From the NCBI GenBank assembly GCA_963724535.1, contig CAVRVD010000002.1:186001-250000 (forward strand): DNA of 64,000 nucleotides, in the 5' to 3' direction. The DNA comes from JADJPO01 sp963724535. GTDB lineage: Bacteria > Actinomycetota > Actinomycetes > Actinomycetales > Kineosporiaceae. Shown here piece after piece: positions 27,544 to 34,923 of this stretch; within the stretch, counting starts at the first letter, position 1, and each line of letters starts with the position of its first letter. The notes beneath the pieces are model-generated. The model was not told the origin of the DNA. It saw only the letters and a list, made by a program, of their open reading frames with translations, and did no database searches. A program made the position numbers and the translations under genes.

Positions 27544-28589
27544 CCATCGTGCAGAGCCTGGCCAGCGACAACTACGCCGAGGTCCACCCCGAGGTGATGG
27601 CGGCGATCGCTGCCGTCAACCATGGACCCGCCAGAGCGTACGGAGCCGACGAGGTCACCCGGGCCGCAGTGGCAGCGATGCGGGCCGGGCTGGGCACCGA
27701 CGCCGAGATCGCCTTCGTGTTCAACGGCAGCGGCGCCAACGTGATCGGCCTGCAGCTGATGCTGCAGCCGTGGCAGCACGTGGTGTGCACCAGGATGGCC
27801 CACATCGCCGTCGACGAGTGCGGGGCGACGGAGCGCATCGTCGGCGCCAAGCTGCTCACCCTGCCCAGCCCCGACGGCAAGCTCACCCCGGACGCCGTCC
27901 GTGCCGCGCACCAACGTATCGGCGACGAGCACAGCACCCAGCCCGGCGTGGTCTCGATCAGCCAGAGCACCGAGCTGGGCACCGTCTACTCGGTCGAGGA
28001 GATCGGCGAGCTGGCCACCACTGCGCACGAGCGGGGGATGTACCTCCACCTGGACGGCGCCCGGATCGCGAACGCGGCCGCGGCCCTCGACGTCTCGCTC
28101 GCCGCCCTGACCTGGCAGGCCGGGGTCGACGTGATGTCCTTCGGGGGCACCAAGAACGGGCTGCTCGGCGCCGAAGCCGTCGTGGTCTTCGCTGACGAGC
28201 TGAAGGGGCGGATCCCCTTCGTGCGCAAGCAGTTCCTCCAGCTGGGCGCCAAGGGCCGGTTCCTCGCGGCGCAGTTCCTGGCGCTGTTCTCCGACGAGCT
28301 GTGGCGGCGCAACGCCCGCGCGGCCAACGACCGTGCCCAGCAGCTGCGTGCAGGTCTGGCCACCGTGTCCCAGGTCACCCTGACCCAGATCGGCCCGGCC
28401 AACGCGGTCTTCGCCGTCCTGCCGCCGGCGTGGGTCGAGCCGCTGCAGCGGGTCGCGTCGTTCTACGTCTGGGACCCCACCACCAGCGAGGTACGCCTGA
28501 TGTGTGCCTGGGACACCCCGCCGGAGCTGGTGGACGAGTTCGTCGCAGCGGCCCGACGGTTGGCCGCCATGGAGCGGGTCGGATCCTAG
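27540..28589 (+). CDS. ltaE: Low-specificity threonine aldolase
   Basis: About 349 residues of fold-type I PLP enzyme of the beta-eliminating lyase/threonine aldolase family. SDNYAEVHPEVMAAI opens it, HIAVDECGA and LHLDGARIANA are typical cofactor-contact motifs (the latter Asp contacts the pyridine nitrogen), and SFGGTKNGLLGAEAV carries the Schiff-base lysine near residue 205. It cleaves threonine/allo-threonine to glycine and acetaldehyde. ATG 27540 overlaps the upstream MFS stop. Annotation is confident, substrate range is not. Confidence 0.9.
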   Translation: MTIVQSLASDNYAEVHPEVMAAIAAVNHGPARAYGADEVTRAAVAAMRAGLGTDAEIAFVFNGSGANVIGLQLMLQPWQHVVCTRMAHIAVDECGATERIVGAKLLTLPSPDGKLTPDAVRAAHQRIGDEHSTQPGVVSISQSTELGTVYSVEEIGELATTAHERGMYLHLDGARIANAAAALDVSLAALTWQAGVDVMSFGGTKNGLLGAEAVVVFADELKGRIPFVRKQFLQLGAKGRFLAAQFLALFSDELWRRNARAANDRAQQLRAGLATVSQVTLTQIGPANAVFAVLPPAWVEPLQRVASFYVWDPTTSEVRLMCAWDTPPELVDEFVAAARRLAAMERVGS

Positions 28590-28619
28590 GGACCTTCGGA
28601 TGCCTTGCGGGACAACCGG

Positions 28620-29414
28620 TCACAGGTAGCTTCGAACGATCTGCTCGGCCTGGCGACCGTAGCCGGCTCCGAACAGGACGGCGTGGACAAGCACCGGGAA
28701 CAGCTGGTGCAGCTCGACGCGGTGCTGCCAGTCCGCGGCCAGCGGACGTACCTCCTGGTAGGCGGCGAGCACCCGGTCCAGATGGGCCAGTCCGAACAGG
28801 GCCAACATCGCCAGGTCGCTCTCCCGGTGTCCGCCATGGGCGGCTGGGTCGATCAGGACGGCGCCGCCGTCCTCCCACAGCACGTTGCCGGACCACAGGT
28901 CTCCGTGCAGCCGGGCCGGCGGCTCGGGCGGTCCGCACAGGTCATCGTCCGAGGAGGCCAACCTGTCGCACAGTCGGCGGACGGCGATCGCGGCGTCGAG
29001 GGACAGTGCGCCACGGGCCTGTGCCTGCTCGGCGTAGGGCCGCAGGCGGTACCCGGCGAAGAAGGGTCCCCAGCCGAGGTCAGGGCTGGACGCGACGTAG
29101 GGGAGCGCGATCGGACCGATGAATCCGGGTCCGTTCCAGCCGTCCGGCGGGCAGCCGAACCACGCGGCGCCCGCGTCGTGGGTACGGGCCAGCCGCTGGC
29201 CGAAATCCTCTGCGGCGCCTGGCGAGGCGGGTCGGGCGGTGACCCGGCGCAGGACGATCCGGGTGCTGTCGACATCGACTGGCTCAACAGGCTCGACGAC
29301 CCGCACGCCACCCGAGGCGTCCGCGGCGGCCAGCCATCGCAGGCCCGCCGCCTCGGCCGCGTAGAAGCCGGGTGGTGGTCCCGGCTGCTGTTTGACGAAG
29401 AGCGCCGAGGTCAC
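28620..29414 (-). CDS. Fructosamine kinase family protein
   Basis: About 264 residues. RLHGDLWSGNVLW is the kinase catalytic loop (HGDxxxxN), and VLIDPAAHGGHRESDLAML is the DP-A magnesium motif followed by the conserved HREXDLAM sequence of fructosamine kinases. It is expected to phosphorylate ketoamines formed by protein glycation, so that they fall off. GTG 29414 overlaps the phosphatase stop (GTGA): the two form an operon, a pairing common in actinobacteria and known elsewhere for ribulosamine kinase plus LMW phosphatase repair systems. Confidence 0.92.
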   Translation of the reverse strand: MTSALFVKQQPGPPPGFYAAEAAGLRWLAAADASGGVRVVEPVEPVDVDSTRIVLRRVTARPASPGAAEDFGQRLARTHDAGAAWFGCPPDGWNGPGFIGPIALPYVASSPDLGWGPFFAGYRLRPYAEQAQARGALSLDAAIAVRRLCDRLASSDDDLCGPPEPPARLHGDLWSGNVLWEDGGAVLIDPAAHGGHRESDLAMLALFGLAHLDRVLAAYQEVRPLAADWQHRVELHQLFPVLVHAVLFGAGYGRQAEQIVRSYL

Positions 29415-29977
29415 CCGACGGCACGGCCTCGGGCGGAACGACCGACCCCGTCGCGGACCAAGGTGTCCAGCAGACCTGTGCAGGCGACCTCGATCGTCGA
29501 CAGGACCGCCGAGAACGCTTCTGTCCCATCGTAGTACGGGTCAGGGACGTCCAGCTCGTCACCGAACGTGTCCATCGGCAGGTCAGGGTCGAAGGAACGC
29601 AGCAGGTGCAGCTTCTTCCGGGCGCGGTCGGTCGGTGCCCACGAGCCGAGGGTGCGCAGGTGACCGCGGTCCAGCGCGACCACCAGGTCGTGGGTGGCGA
29701 ACCAGTCCGGTTCGAACTGACGGGCCCGGTGCGCGGTCCCGTCGTACCCGCGGGCCGCCAGGGCGGCCACCGTGCGCCGGTCCGCCCGCTCGCCGATGTG
29801 CCAGTCGCCGGTGCCCGCCGAGTCGACGAGGACCGACTCACCCAGCCCGGCGTCGTACACCAGGGCGCGCAGCACCACCTCGGCCATCGGGGAGCGGCAG
29901 ATGTTGCCCGAGCAGACGAAGCAGACGGCGTACTGCCGATCGCCGGACGGTCGCACAGTGCGTTCTTGGTTGTTCAT
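29411..29977 (-). CDS. Low-molecular-weight protein-tyrosine phosphatase
   Basis: About 188 residues. The N-terminal P-loop is CSGNICRSP with nucleophile Cys22 and Arg28 (CX5R), and DVPDPYYDG near residue 140 holds the general-acid Asp, so the enzyme should be active. Given the coupled fructosamine kinase, it may dephosphorylate ribulosamine-5-phosphate or a similar precursor instead of, or besides, phosphotyrosine. ATG 29977 sits 158 bp from the divergent WXG100-like cassette. Confidence 0.93.
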   Translation of the reverse strand: MNNQERTVRPSGDRQYAVCFVCSGNICRSPMAEVVLRALVYDAGLGESVLVDSAGTGDWHIGERADRRTVAALAARGYDGTAHRARQFEPDWFATHDLVVALDRGHLRTLGSWAPTDRARKKLHLLRSFDPDLPMDTFGDELDVPDPYYDGTEAFSAVLSTIEVACTGLLDTLVRDGVGRSARGRAVG

Positions 29978-30135
29978 GACCGCTGTCGACTCGCAATCCG
30001 CCGCTTGTTACGTCCCCCTGCACGGCCGACGGTACCGCTGTCCACAGCCGAGAGCCAGATTAGTCCGGACCCCTGCCGGACCCGCCTAGCCTCGCCGGCG
30101 CGACCACCGTCCCGTCGTCCGAGAGGCGTGATCCG

Positions 30136-30477
30136 ATGAACTGGAGCCCTGAGCAGGTCGAACGCGAGATGGCCGGTCTCGCCGACCTGGTGGAGCAGAT
30201 CGCGGTCCGGCTGACCGCCGCCGGCCCCGACCGATGGCGTTCGCTGGCCGCCGACCGGTACCGGGCCCGGCTGGTGGATCTGGCCGGACGGGTCCGCGGG
30301 CTGGCCCGCGACCTCGACGGGGCGGCGGCACTGGCGGCCCAGCACGCCCGTGAGGTCGCCGAGGTGGGGTCTGTGCTCGTCCCGGGACCGATCCCGGGTG
30401 ATCCGGCCACCGGCGTCCCGACGTGGTCGGAGGCGGCACGCGGTGGCGTGCGTCCGCTCGTGGCGGGGCTGCAGTGA
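30136..30477 (+). CDS. WXG100-like small helical protein
   Basis: About 113 residues, nearly all helix, with two long helices joined near GPDRWRSLAADRYRARL. The pattern Trp, short gap, AA-x-x-Y, then LAxRVxxLAxDL and AAxxAxxHA resembles actinobacterial WXG100/ESAT-6-like proteins, with WRS in place of WxG. Such proteins travel through type VII secretion, usually as dimers with a partner. The C-terminus after about residue 80 is Pro/Gly-rich. It heads a cassette coupled to the next gene by a GTGA overlap. No secretion machinery is in the window. Assignment is by pattern, not by close homology. Confidence 0.65.
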   Translation: MNWSPEQVEREMAGLADLVEQIAVRLTAAGPDRWRSLAADRYRARLVDLAGRVRGLARDLDGAAALAAQHAREVAEVGSVLVPGPIPGDPATGVPTWSEAARGGVRPLVAGLQ

Positions 30478-31034
30478 CCGGCACGGTCCGGGTGACCGTA
30501 CCGGGGACGACGTTCGAGGGCTGGCGGCGGGCGGGCTCCGGTCTCGCCGTCCCAGCCGGACTGGAGCCTCCTGCCGAGCCACCTGCCGGGCCACCTGCCG
30601 GGCCGCCTGCCGGGCCGCCTGCCGGGCCGCCTGCTGGGCTGCCGCCGCCGGCCGTGGCCGCCGCGTTCGCGCTGTTCTCGCTGGCGCCGACGCTGGTCTC
30701 GCTCCGGGCGGACCATCCGCAGGTCCGGGTGGCCGTGCACGCCGTCGCGACGGCGGACCTCGCCGCGGTGGTGGTGCGGACCCAGCACGTCGATGCCGCG
30801 CTGTTCGATTGGGCCCAGATCGTGGTGCTGCCTGCCGAACAGGTCGCGCAGGAGGCGACGGCCTGGCTGTTCCCCGACGGCATGGCGTTGGTTGCGACCG
30901 CGCGGATCCGGGCTGTCGTCTCCCGATGGTCCGACCCGGATCCGGTGGGCGGCCAACAGATCCCGGGGTGCGCCGACCGCGACCAACTGCGCGACGCCGT
31001 GCGGCAGGCCCTGACCGCGCCGCCGACCAGGTGA
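30474..31034 (+). CDS. Unknown protein with PPAG repeats, middle gene of the cassette
   Basis: About 186 residues starting at GTG 30474, overlapping the previous stop. The N-terminal 30 residues look beta-like (VRVTVPGTTFEGW). Then come six PPAG-type tetrapeptides encoded by 12-bp repeats, then an alpha/beta region (AAFALFSLAPTLVSLRADHP; LAAVVVRTQHVDAALFDWA). I do not recognise the family. By position between a WXG100-like gene and a putative secreted lipase it could be a chaperone or accessory protein for export, but no EspG motif is evident. The next gene follows after 7 bp. Confidence 0.6.
   Translation: MTGTVRVTVPGTTFEGWRRAGSGLAVPAGLEPPAEPPAGPPAGPPAGPPAGPPAGLPPPAVAAAFALFSLAPTLVSLRADHPQVRVAVHAVATADLAAVVVRTQHVDAALFDWAQIVVLPAEQVAQEATAWLFPDGMALVATARIRAVVSRWSDPDPVGGQQIPGCADRDQLRDAVRQALTAPPTR
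30567..30638 (+). repeat. 12-bp coding minisatellite (PPAG repeats)
   Basis: Six consecutive 12-bp units of the form CCRCCTGCCGGG (first unit CCTCCTGCCGAG, last one CCGCCTGCTGGG), each encoding Pro-Pro-Ala-Gly or a close variant. In-frame changes in copy number would lengthen or shorten a proline-rich linker. Confidence 0.9.
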
Positions 31035-31041
31035 GCAACCG

Positions 31042-32499
31042 ATGACGCAGGGGCTCGAGGTGTCCGGTGGTGCCGGTGGCACCGCGGCGGAGCTGGCCGA
31101 CCTGGACATGATGGCCGGCGCCCTGGCCGGGGCGGGCGAGGATCTCGCCGTCGTCGCCGCCCGGTTGCGGGCGTTGGCCGCCGACCCGCGGCTGCTCGGT
31201 ACCGGGATCCTGGCCCCGTGGTCCGCCGTCCGGCTGGAGTCGGCTCTGCTCGCGGCCTGCTTCGGGCCGACCGGGGCGGGCCCGACCGGGGTCGCGGTCG
31301 CCGCGCTGGCCACGGCGGTGCGCACCGCGACCTGGATGTACCGCACCACCGACCGGGCGATCGCCGGCGTGCTGCGTCGCCTGGAGCTGACTGCGGGTCT
31401 GACGGCGGGGCGGGCGCTCGCGCCGGTCGCGCTCGGCGCCGGGGCGGTCACGGTGGCGGTGTCAGTGGTGGCCGGGGAGGAGATCACCACCAGGGCCGGC
31501 GGGCCCGCCGGGGGGAGTGAGGTGGCCGGCGCCGGACGGCGGGTCGGCGAGGTGCTGCTGGGGCTGCTCGGTCGCGAGGCCGGCGTCGGCGACCACGTCG
31601 TCGCCGCCGTGCCCGGCCTCCTGGCCGGGATCAGCGGCCTCGCGCCGGTCGGCGACGTCCGGTCCACGCTGCGCGCCGGGATCGCCGGGGCCGGCGCGAC
31701 GCCGTGGCTGCGCGAGAGTGCCGCCGTCCGGGTGCAGACCAGCCCACCGCGTCCGATCCGGCCGTCCTCTGGGCTGGGCGAGGTGATGGCCCGGACCGCG
31801 GAGCTCTCCCGGGGGGCGGTCGCACCACCCGGGACCATCCGAGTGGACCGCGTGACCGCGGCCGACGGCACCCGTTCCTGGGTGGTGCACATCCCGGGAA
31901 CCCAGAGCTGGTCGCCCCGATCCGGGGCCAATCCGATGGACCTCACGACCGACGTGCACGCCCTCGCCGGGCGCCCCTCGGCCGCGGGTGCGGCCGTGGT
32001 CGACGGCCTGCGGGTCTGTGGGGCCCGCAGGGGTGAGCCGGTGCTGCTCGCCGGTCACTCTCTGGGTGGCATCGCCGCGGCTGAGCTGGCTGCCGACCCG
32101 GACTTCCGTCGCCGGTTCACGGTCACCCACGTGCTGACCGCCGGGGCTCCGGTGGCGATCAGTGAGGTGCCGCAGGACGTCCAGGTGCTCTCCCTCGAGC
32201 ATGACACCGACCCCGTGGTGTGGCTGGACGGTGCTCAGAACCCGGACCGCGCGAGCTGGGTGACGGTGCGTCGTCCCGTGGAGGACGTCGCTGCGTCCCA
32301 CGACGGCGCTGAGTACCGGCGGACCGCGTCCCTCGTGGACACCTCGTCGGACGGATCCCTGCGTCGCTGGCGCGACGGGCTGTCCGCCTTCGTCGACGGT
32401 CCGGGGGCCTCGGCCACGTCGTGGCAGGTGACCGGACACCGGGTGTCAGCAGGGGATGGGGAGGGTCGTGTTCTAGGTGCTAATGATCTAAGGTATTAA
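31042..32499 (+). CDS. Lipase-like alpha/beta hydrolase with N-terminal helical domain and YxxxD motif
   Basis: About 485 residues. The first 130 are helical and Ala-rich, with an apparent helix-turn-helix hairpin followed by YRTTD at residues 100-104, which fits the YxxxD/E type VII secretion signal. Residues about 265-430 form an alpha/beta hydrolase: RSWVVHIPGTQSWSP near the oxyanion strand, LLAGHSLGGIAAAEL as nucleophile elbow (GxSxG), LSLEHDTDPVVWLDG with the probable acid and ASHDGAEYRR with the probable His. No classical signal peptide. It is the third gene of the cassette and the likely exported effector, acting on lipid or ester outside the cell. Its last codons run into the AT-rich promoter region of the next gene. 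Confidence 0.72.
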   Translation: MTQGLEVSGGAGGTAAELADLDMMAGALAGAGEDLAVVAARLRALAADPRLLGTGILAPWSAVRLESALLAACFGPTGAGPTGVAVAALATAVRTATWMYRTTDRAIAGVLRRLELTAGLTAGRALAPVALGAGAVTVAVSVVAGEEITTRAGGPAGGSEVAGAGRRVGEVLLGLLGREAGVGDHVVAAVPGLLAGISGLAPVGDVRSTLRAGIAGAGATPWLRESAAVRVQTSPPRPIRPSSGLGEVMARTAELSRGAVAPPGTIRVDRVTAADGTRSWVVHIPGTQSWSPRSGANPMDLTTDVHALAGRPSAAGAAVVDGLRVCGARRGEPVLLAGHSLGGIAAAELAADPDFRRRFTVTHVLTAGAPVAISEVPQDVQVLSLEHDTDPVVWLDGAQNPDRASWVTVRRPVEDVAASHDGAEYRRTASLVDTSSDGSLRRWRDGLSAFVDGPGASATSWQVTGHRVSAGDGEGRVLGANDLRY

Positions 32500-32510
32500 C
32501 AATAACTGAG
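32471..32510 (+). promoter_or_regulatory. AT-rich promoter/operator region before the transaldolase gene
   Basis: About 40 bases of unusually AT-rich sequence (for example TAATGATCTAAGG and TATTAACAATAACTG) in a region otherwise above 70% GC, 50-90 bp upstream of the transaldolase ATG. It is the probable promoter and a candidate binding site for the nearby GntR regulator. AATGATCT (32482-32489) resembles ATTGATCT at 34481-34488 at the regulator's own start. No defined -10/-35 pair can be assigned with confidence. Confidence 0.45.
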
Positions 32511-32559
32511 ACGTGGACATACGATCGCGGCACACCCGACCCGGAGAAGAGGACTGCAC

Positions 32560-33666
32560 ATGACGCAGCTGCGCGACCCGAGGGTGGGCGCCACTGAGGT
32601 ATCGCCCCTGCTGGAGATGACCCGGACCTCGCCGACCTGCCTGTGGAACGACTCTGCCGATCCGGTGGAGCTGGGCCAGGCGCTCACCTGGGGCGCGGTC
32701 GGCGCGACCTGCAACCCGGTCATCGCCCTGGCCTGCATCACGGCTGACCTGCCGCGGTGGACGACGCGTATCGCCGAGCTCGCGGCCGCGCACCCCACGG
32801 CGACCGAGGACGCCATCGGATGGATGGTCGTCGAGGAGCTCTCCGTCGAGGCGGCCCGACTGCTCGAGCCGGTCTTCCGCGAGCACAGGGGGCGCAACGG
32901 CCGGTTGTCGATCCAGACCGACCCGCGCCTGCATCGTGACACGCAGGGGCTCGTCGACCAGGCCGTCCGCTTCGCCGCCCTCGCTGACAACATGATCGTC
33001 AAGATCCCGGCGACGTCGGCCGGTGTCGCGGCCATGGAGGAGGTGACCTACCGCGGGGTGAGCGTGAACGCGACCGTGTCCTTCACGGTGCCGCAGGCGC
33101 TCGCCGTCGGCGAGGCGATCGAGAACGGGTTGCGTCGGCGCGAGGCCGAGGGGCTGGACGTCGACTCGATGGGCCCGGTCTGCACCATCATGGTCGGCCG
33201 GCTGGACGACTGGATGAGAGTGGCCGCCGAGAAGAACAAGGTCACCCTCGACCCCGGCTACTACGAGTGGGCCGGCGTGGCAGCGATGAAGAGGGCGCAT
33301 GCCGTCTACGGCGAGCGCGGCTACCGAACCAGGCTGCTATCAGCGGCGTTCCGTAACCACATGCACTGGAGCCAGTTCGTCGGCGCCGACATGGTCGTCT
33401 CCCCGCCGTTCGGTTGGCAGAAGCGGCTCAACGTCAGCGGTATCGACCCGCGTGCACGAATCGATGAACCCGTCCAACCGCAGGTGGTGGAGGCGCTCTA
33501 CGCACACCTCGAGGACTTCCGTCGGGCCTACGACACCGATGGGATGGCGGCGGCGGAGTTCGACTCCTACGGGGCCACCCGGCGCACCCTGCGTCAGTTC
33601 CTCGCCGCGACCAACGAGCTGGAAGCGCTGGTCCGGAACGTGCTGGTCCCTGACCCCGACCGGTGA
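32560..33666 (+). CDS. Transaldolase-family protein
   Basis: About 368 residues. LWNDSADPVELGQAL near the N-terminus, GATCNPVIALA, LSIQTDPRLHRD and MIVKIPAT with the Schiff-base lysine near residue 148 are transaldolase motifs, followed by VNATVSFTVPQALAVGEAIE. It is closer to the separate transaldolase-like group found in sugar catabolism clusters than to housekeeping Tal. RBS-like AGAAGAGGA lies about 8 bases before ATG 32560. It faces a GntR gene convergently with 6 bp between them and lies near iolB, suggesting a role in inositol or sugar breakdown. The exact aldol substrate is unknown. Confidence 0.88.
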   Translation: MTQLRDPRVGATEVSPLLEMTRTSPTCLWNDSADPVELGQALTWGAVGATCNPVIALACITADLPRWTTRIAELAAAHPTATEDAIGWMVVEELSVEAARLLEPVFREHRGRNGRLSIQTDPRLHRDTQGLVDQAVRFAALADNMIVKIPATSAGVAAMEEVTYRGVSVNATVSFTVPQALAVGEAIENGLRRREAEGLDVDSMGPVCTIMVGRLDDWMRVAAEKNKVTLDPGYYEWAGVAAMKRAHAVYGERGYRTRLLSAAFRNHMHWSQFVGADMVVSPPFGWQKRLNVSGIDPRARIDEPVQPQVVEALYAHLEDFRRAYDTDGMAAAEFDSYGATRRTLRQFLAATNELEALVRNVLVPDPDR

Positions 33667-33672
33667 TAGTCC

Positions 33673-34491
33673 TCAGGCCAACATGCTGAGCGAGAAGCTG
33701 TAGCGGGACGCCGCATAGATGTGGGTGCCGTACTCGACGACCCGCCCGTGGTCGTCATACGTGGTGCGCTGCATGGTGAGCAGCGCCGCGCCGCGCCGCT
33801 CGTCGAGCAGTCGGGCCTCCTCGGCCTTCGCGGTCCGGGCGCCGATGCTCTGGTCCGCTGCGTGCAGCTGCACCCCGGCGGTCCGGAAGAGCTGGTACAG
33901 GCCGTGGCGTTCCAGCTGACCCGGGTCCAGGCTCTCGATGAACGCCGGCACGACAGGGGGGAGGTAGTTGCACATGCGGGCGATCGGGCTACCCGCGGCC
34001 GACCGGAGTCTGACCAGCACCGTAACGTCGGAATCGACCGGGACGAGGAGGATCTCAGCGATCTCGGGGCTCGCCGGCTCCACCGACAGCGAGAGCACCT
34101 TGGTGGTCGGGCGTTGGCCGCTGTTGGACAGGTCCTCGTAGAGGCTGCTCAGTCCGAGCGGCCGACGGACCTTCGGTTGCACGACCCGAGTGCCGATCCC
34201 GCGGCGCCGGACCAGGACGCCCTTCTCCACCAGGTACTGCATGGCTCGGCGCATCGTCGGGCGGGACAGCCCCAGGTGCTCGGCGAGCACGAGCTCATTG
34301 TCCAGCCGGCTTCCAGGCGGCAGCCGCCCCTCGACGATCGCCGCTTCGAGTGCCGCCGCGACCTGGAAGTAGAGCGGCACCGGGCTCGACCTGTCCAGCT
34401 GCACCGCCGACAGCAGCTGGGTCGAGTCGACGGGCGACCCGCGGGAGGATGAGCCGGACACAGGGGTAGTATGCGGGACTATTGATCTCAC
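33673..34491 (-). CDS. GntR-family (HutC-type) transcriptional regulator
   Basis: About 272 residues. The N-terminal winged helix spans residues about 35-105 (VPLYFQVAAALEAAIVEGRL; ELVLAEHLGLSRPTMRRAMQ; RRRGIGTRVV), and a UTRA effector-binding domain follows (GLYQLFRTAGVQLHAADQSI; ALLTMQRTTYDDHGRVVEYG). GTG 34491 is chosen because AAGGAG lies five bases upstream; a longer frame to 34590 has no ribosome site. Actinobacterial inositol operons are often controlled by a GntR-type IolR, so it may sense an inositol intermediate and control iolB and the transaldolase. A palindrome just upstream is its candidate own operator. Confidence 0.92.
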   Translation of the reverse strand: MRSIVPHTTPVSGSSSRGSPVDSTQLLSAVQLDRSSPVPLYFQVAAALEAAIVEGRLPPGSRLDNELVLAEHLGLSRPTMRRAMQYLVEKGVLVRRRGIGTRVVQPKVRRPLGLSSLYEDLSNSGQRPTTKVLSLSVEPASPEIAEILLVPVDSDVTVLVRLRSAAGSPIARMCNYLPPVVPAFIESLDPGQLERHGLYQLFRTAGVQLHAADQSIGARTAKAEEARLLDERRGAALLTMQRTTYDDHGRVVEYGTHIYAASRYSFSLSMLA

Positions 34492-34919
34492 GTCATCTCC
34501 TTCTGACGTCAGGACAATTGCACATGGCGTACGGGAGTGTCGGGCGTCGGGGTCGCCAGGTGGTCTCCCGCCGGCCAGGGCGCTGGGCACCCCAGGCGGG
34601 ACGGGTCAAGCCGGTGAAAGCGTGTGACCGGCTCCACCGGCGTCACGGCGTGGGTGGTCACGGTGTGAGTGGCGGGAACCGGGCCCGGCCGGTCGCGGCT
34701 CGAGACGATGGTCGAACCACTTCCGTACACGCGTGACTGCAATGGGTTACCGGTCCCGGCGGAGGATGCCGCACCGCAGGCCAGGGCCGTTACCGTGTCC
34801 TCGGCGCTCGGCACCGCGAGCGCCGACACCTGGCTGACGATGCCCGCGTGTGAGGAGCCGGACGTGGTGTACGCCGCTGCGAAGGTGCTCAGGGCGGCGA
34901 CCGAGGAGGCACCTTCCCC
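34492..34919. other. Long intergenic region between GntR and iolB
   Basis: A 428-bp gap. The left end (34492-34530) has the GntR ribosome site, the CTGACGTCAG palindrome and a moderately AT-rich patch (ACAATTGCACATGG). The middle shows nothing convincing. The right 215 bases contain an in-frame stretch that ends on the iolB start codon and may be a small gene or gene remnant (see the entry at 34708). No RNA gene or strong hairpin was recognised. Confidence 0.6.
34503..34512. promoter_or_regulatory. Palindrome CTGACGTCAG upstream of the GntR gene
   Basis: A perfect 10-bp palindrome immediately before the ribosome site of the GntR gene, with a partial copy (ACGTCA) at 34490-34495. Position suits autoregulation. 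GntR sites are often palindromes of similar length, but no consensus was compared. Confidence 0.35.
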
Positions 34920-34923
34920 ATGA
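34708..34923 (+). CDS. Doubtful small ORF coupled to iolB
   Basis: Seventy-one codons from ATG 34708 to a TGA overlapping the iolB ATG (ATGA). The first 20 codons have poor third-position GC; the rest looks coding (LGTASADTWLTMPACEEPDV). No family recognised. The stop-start overlap is the only positional argument for translation. It might be the surviving end of a lost upstream gene of an inositol operon, or chance. Confidence 0.25.
   Translation: MVEPLPYTRDCNGLPVPAEDAAPQARAVTVSSALGTASADTWLTMPACEEPDVVYAAAKVLRAATEEAPSP

Noticed and set aside
34482..34736. Plus-strand 84-codon frame upstream of iolB.
   Set aside because: Arg/Gly-rich composition, no ribosome site, and it covers the GntR promoter and start codon.
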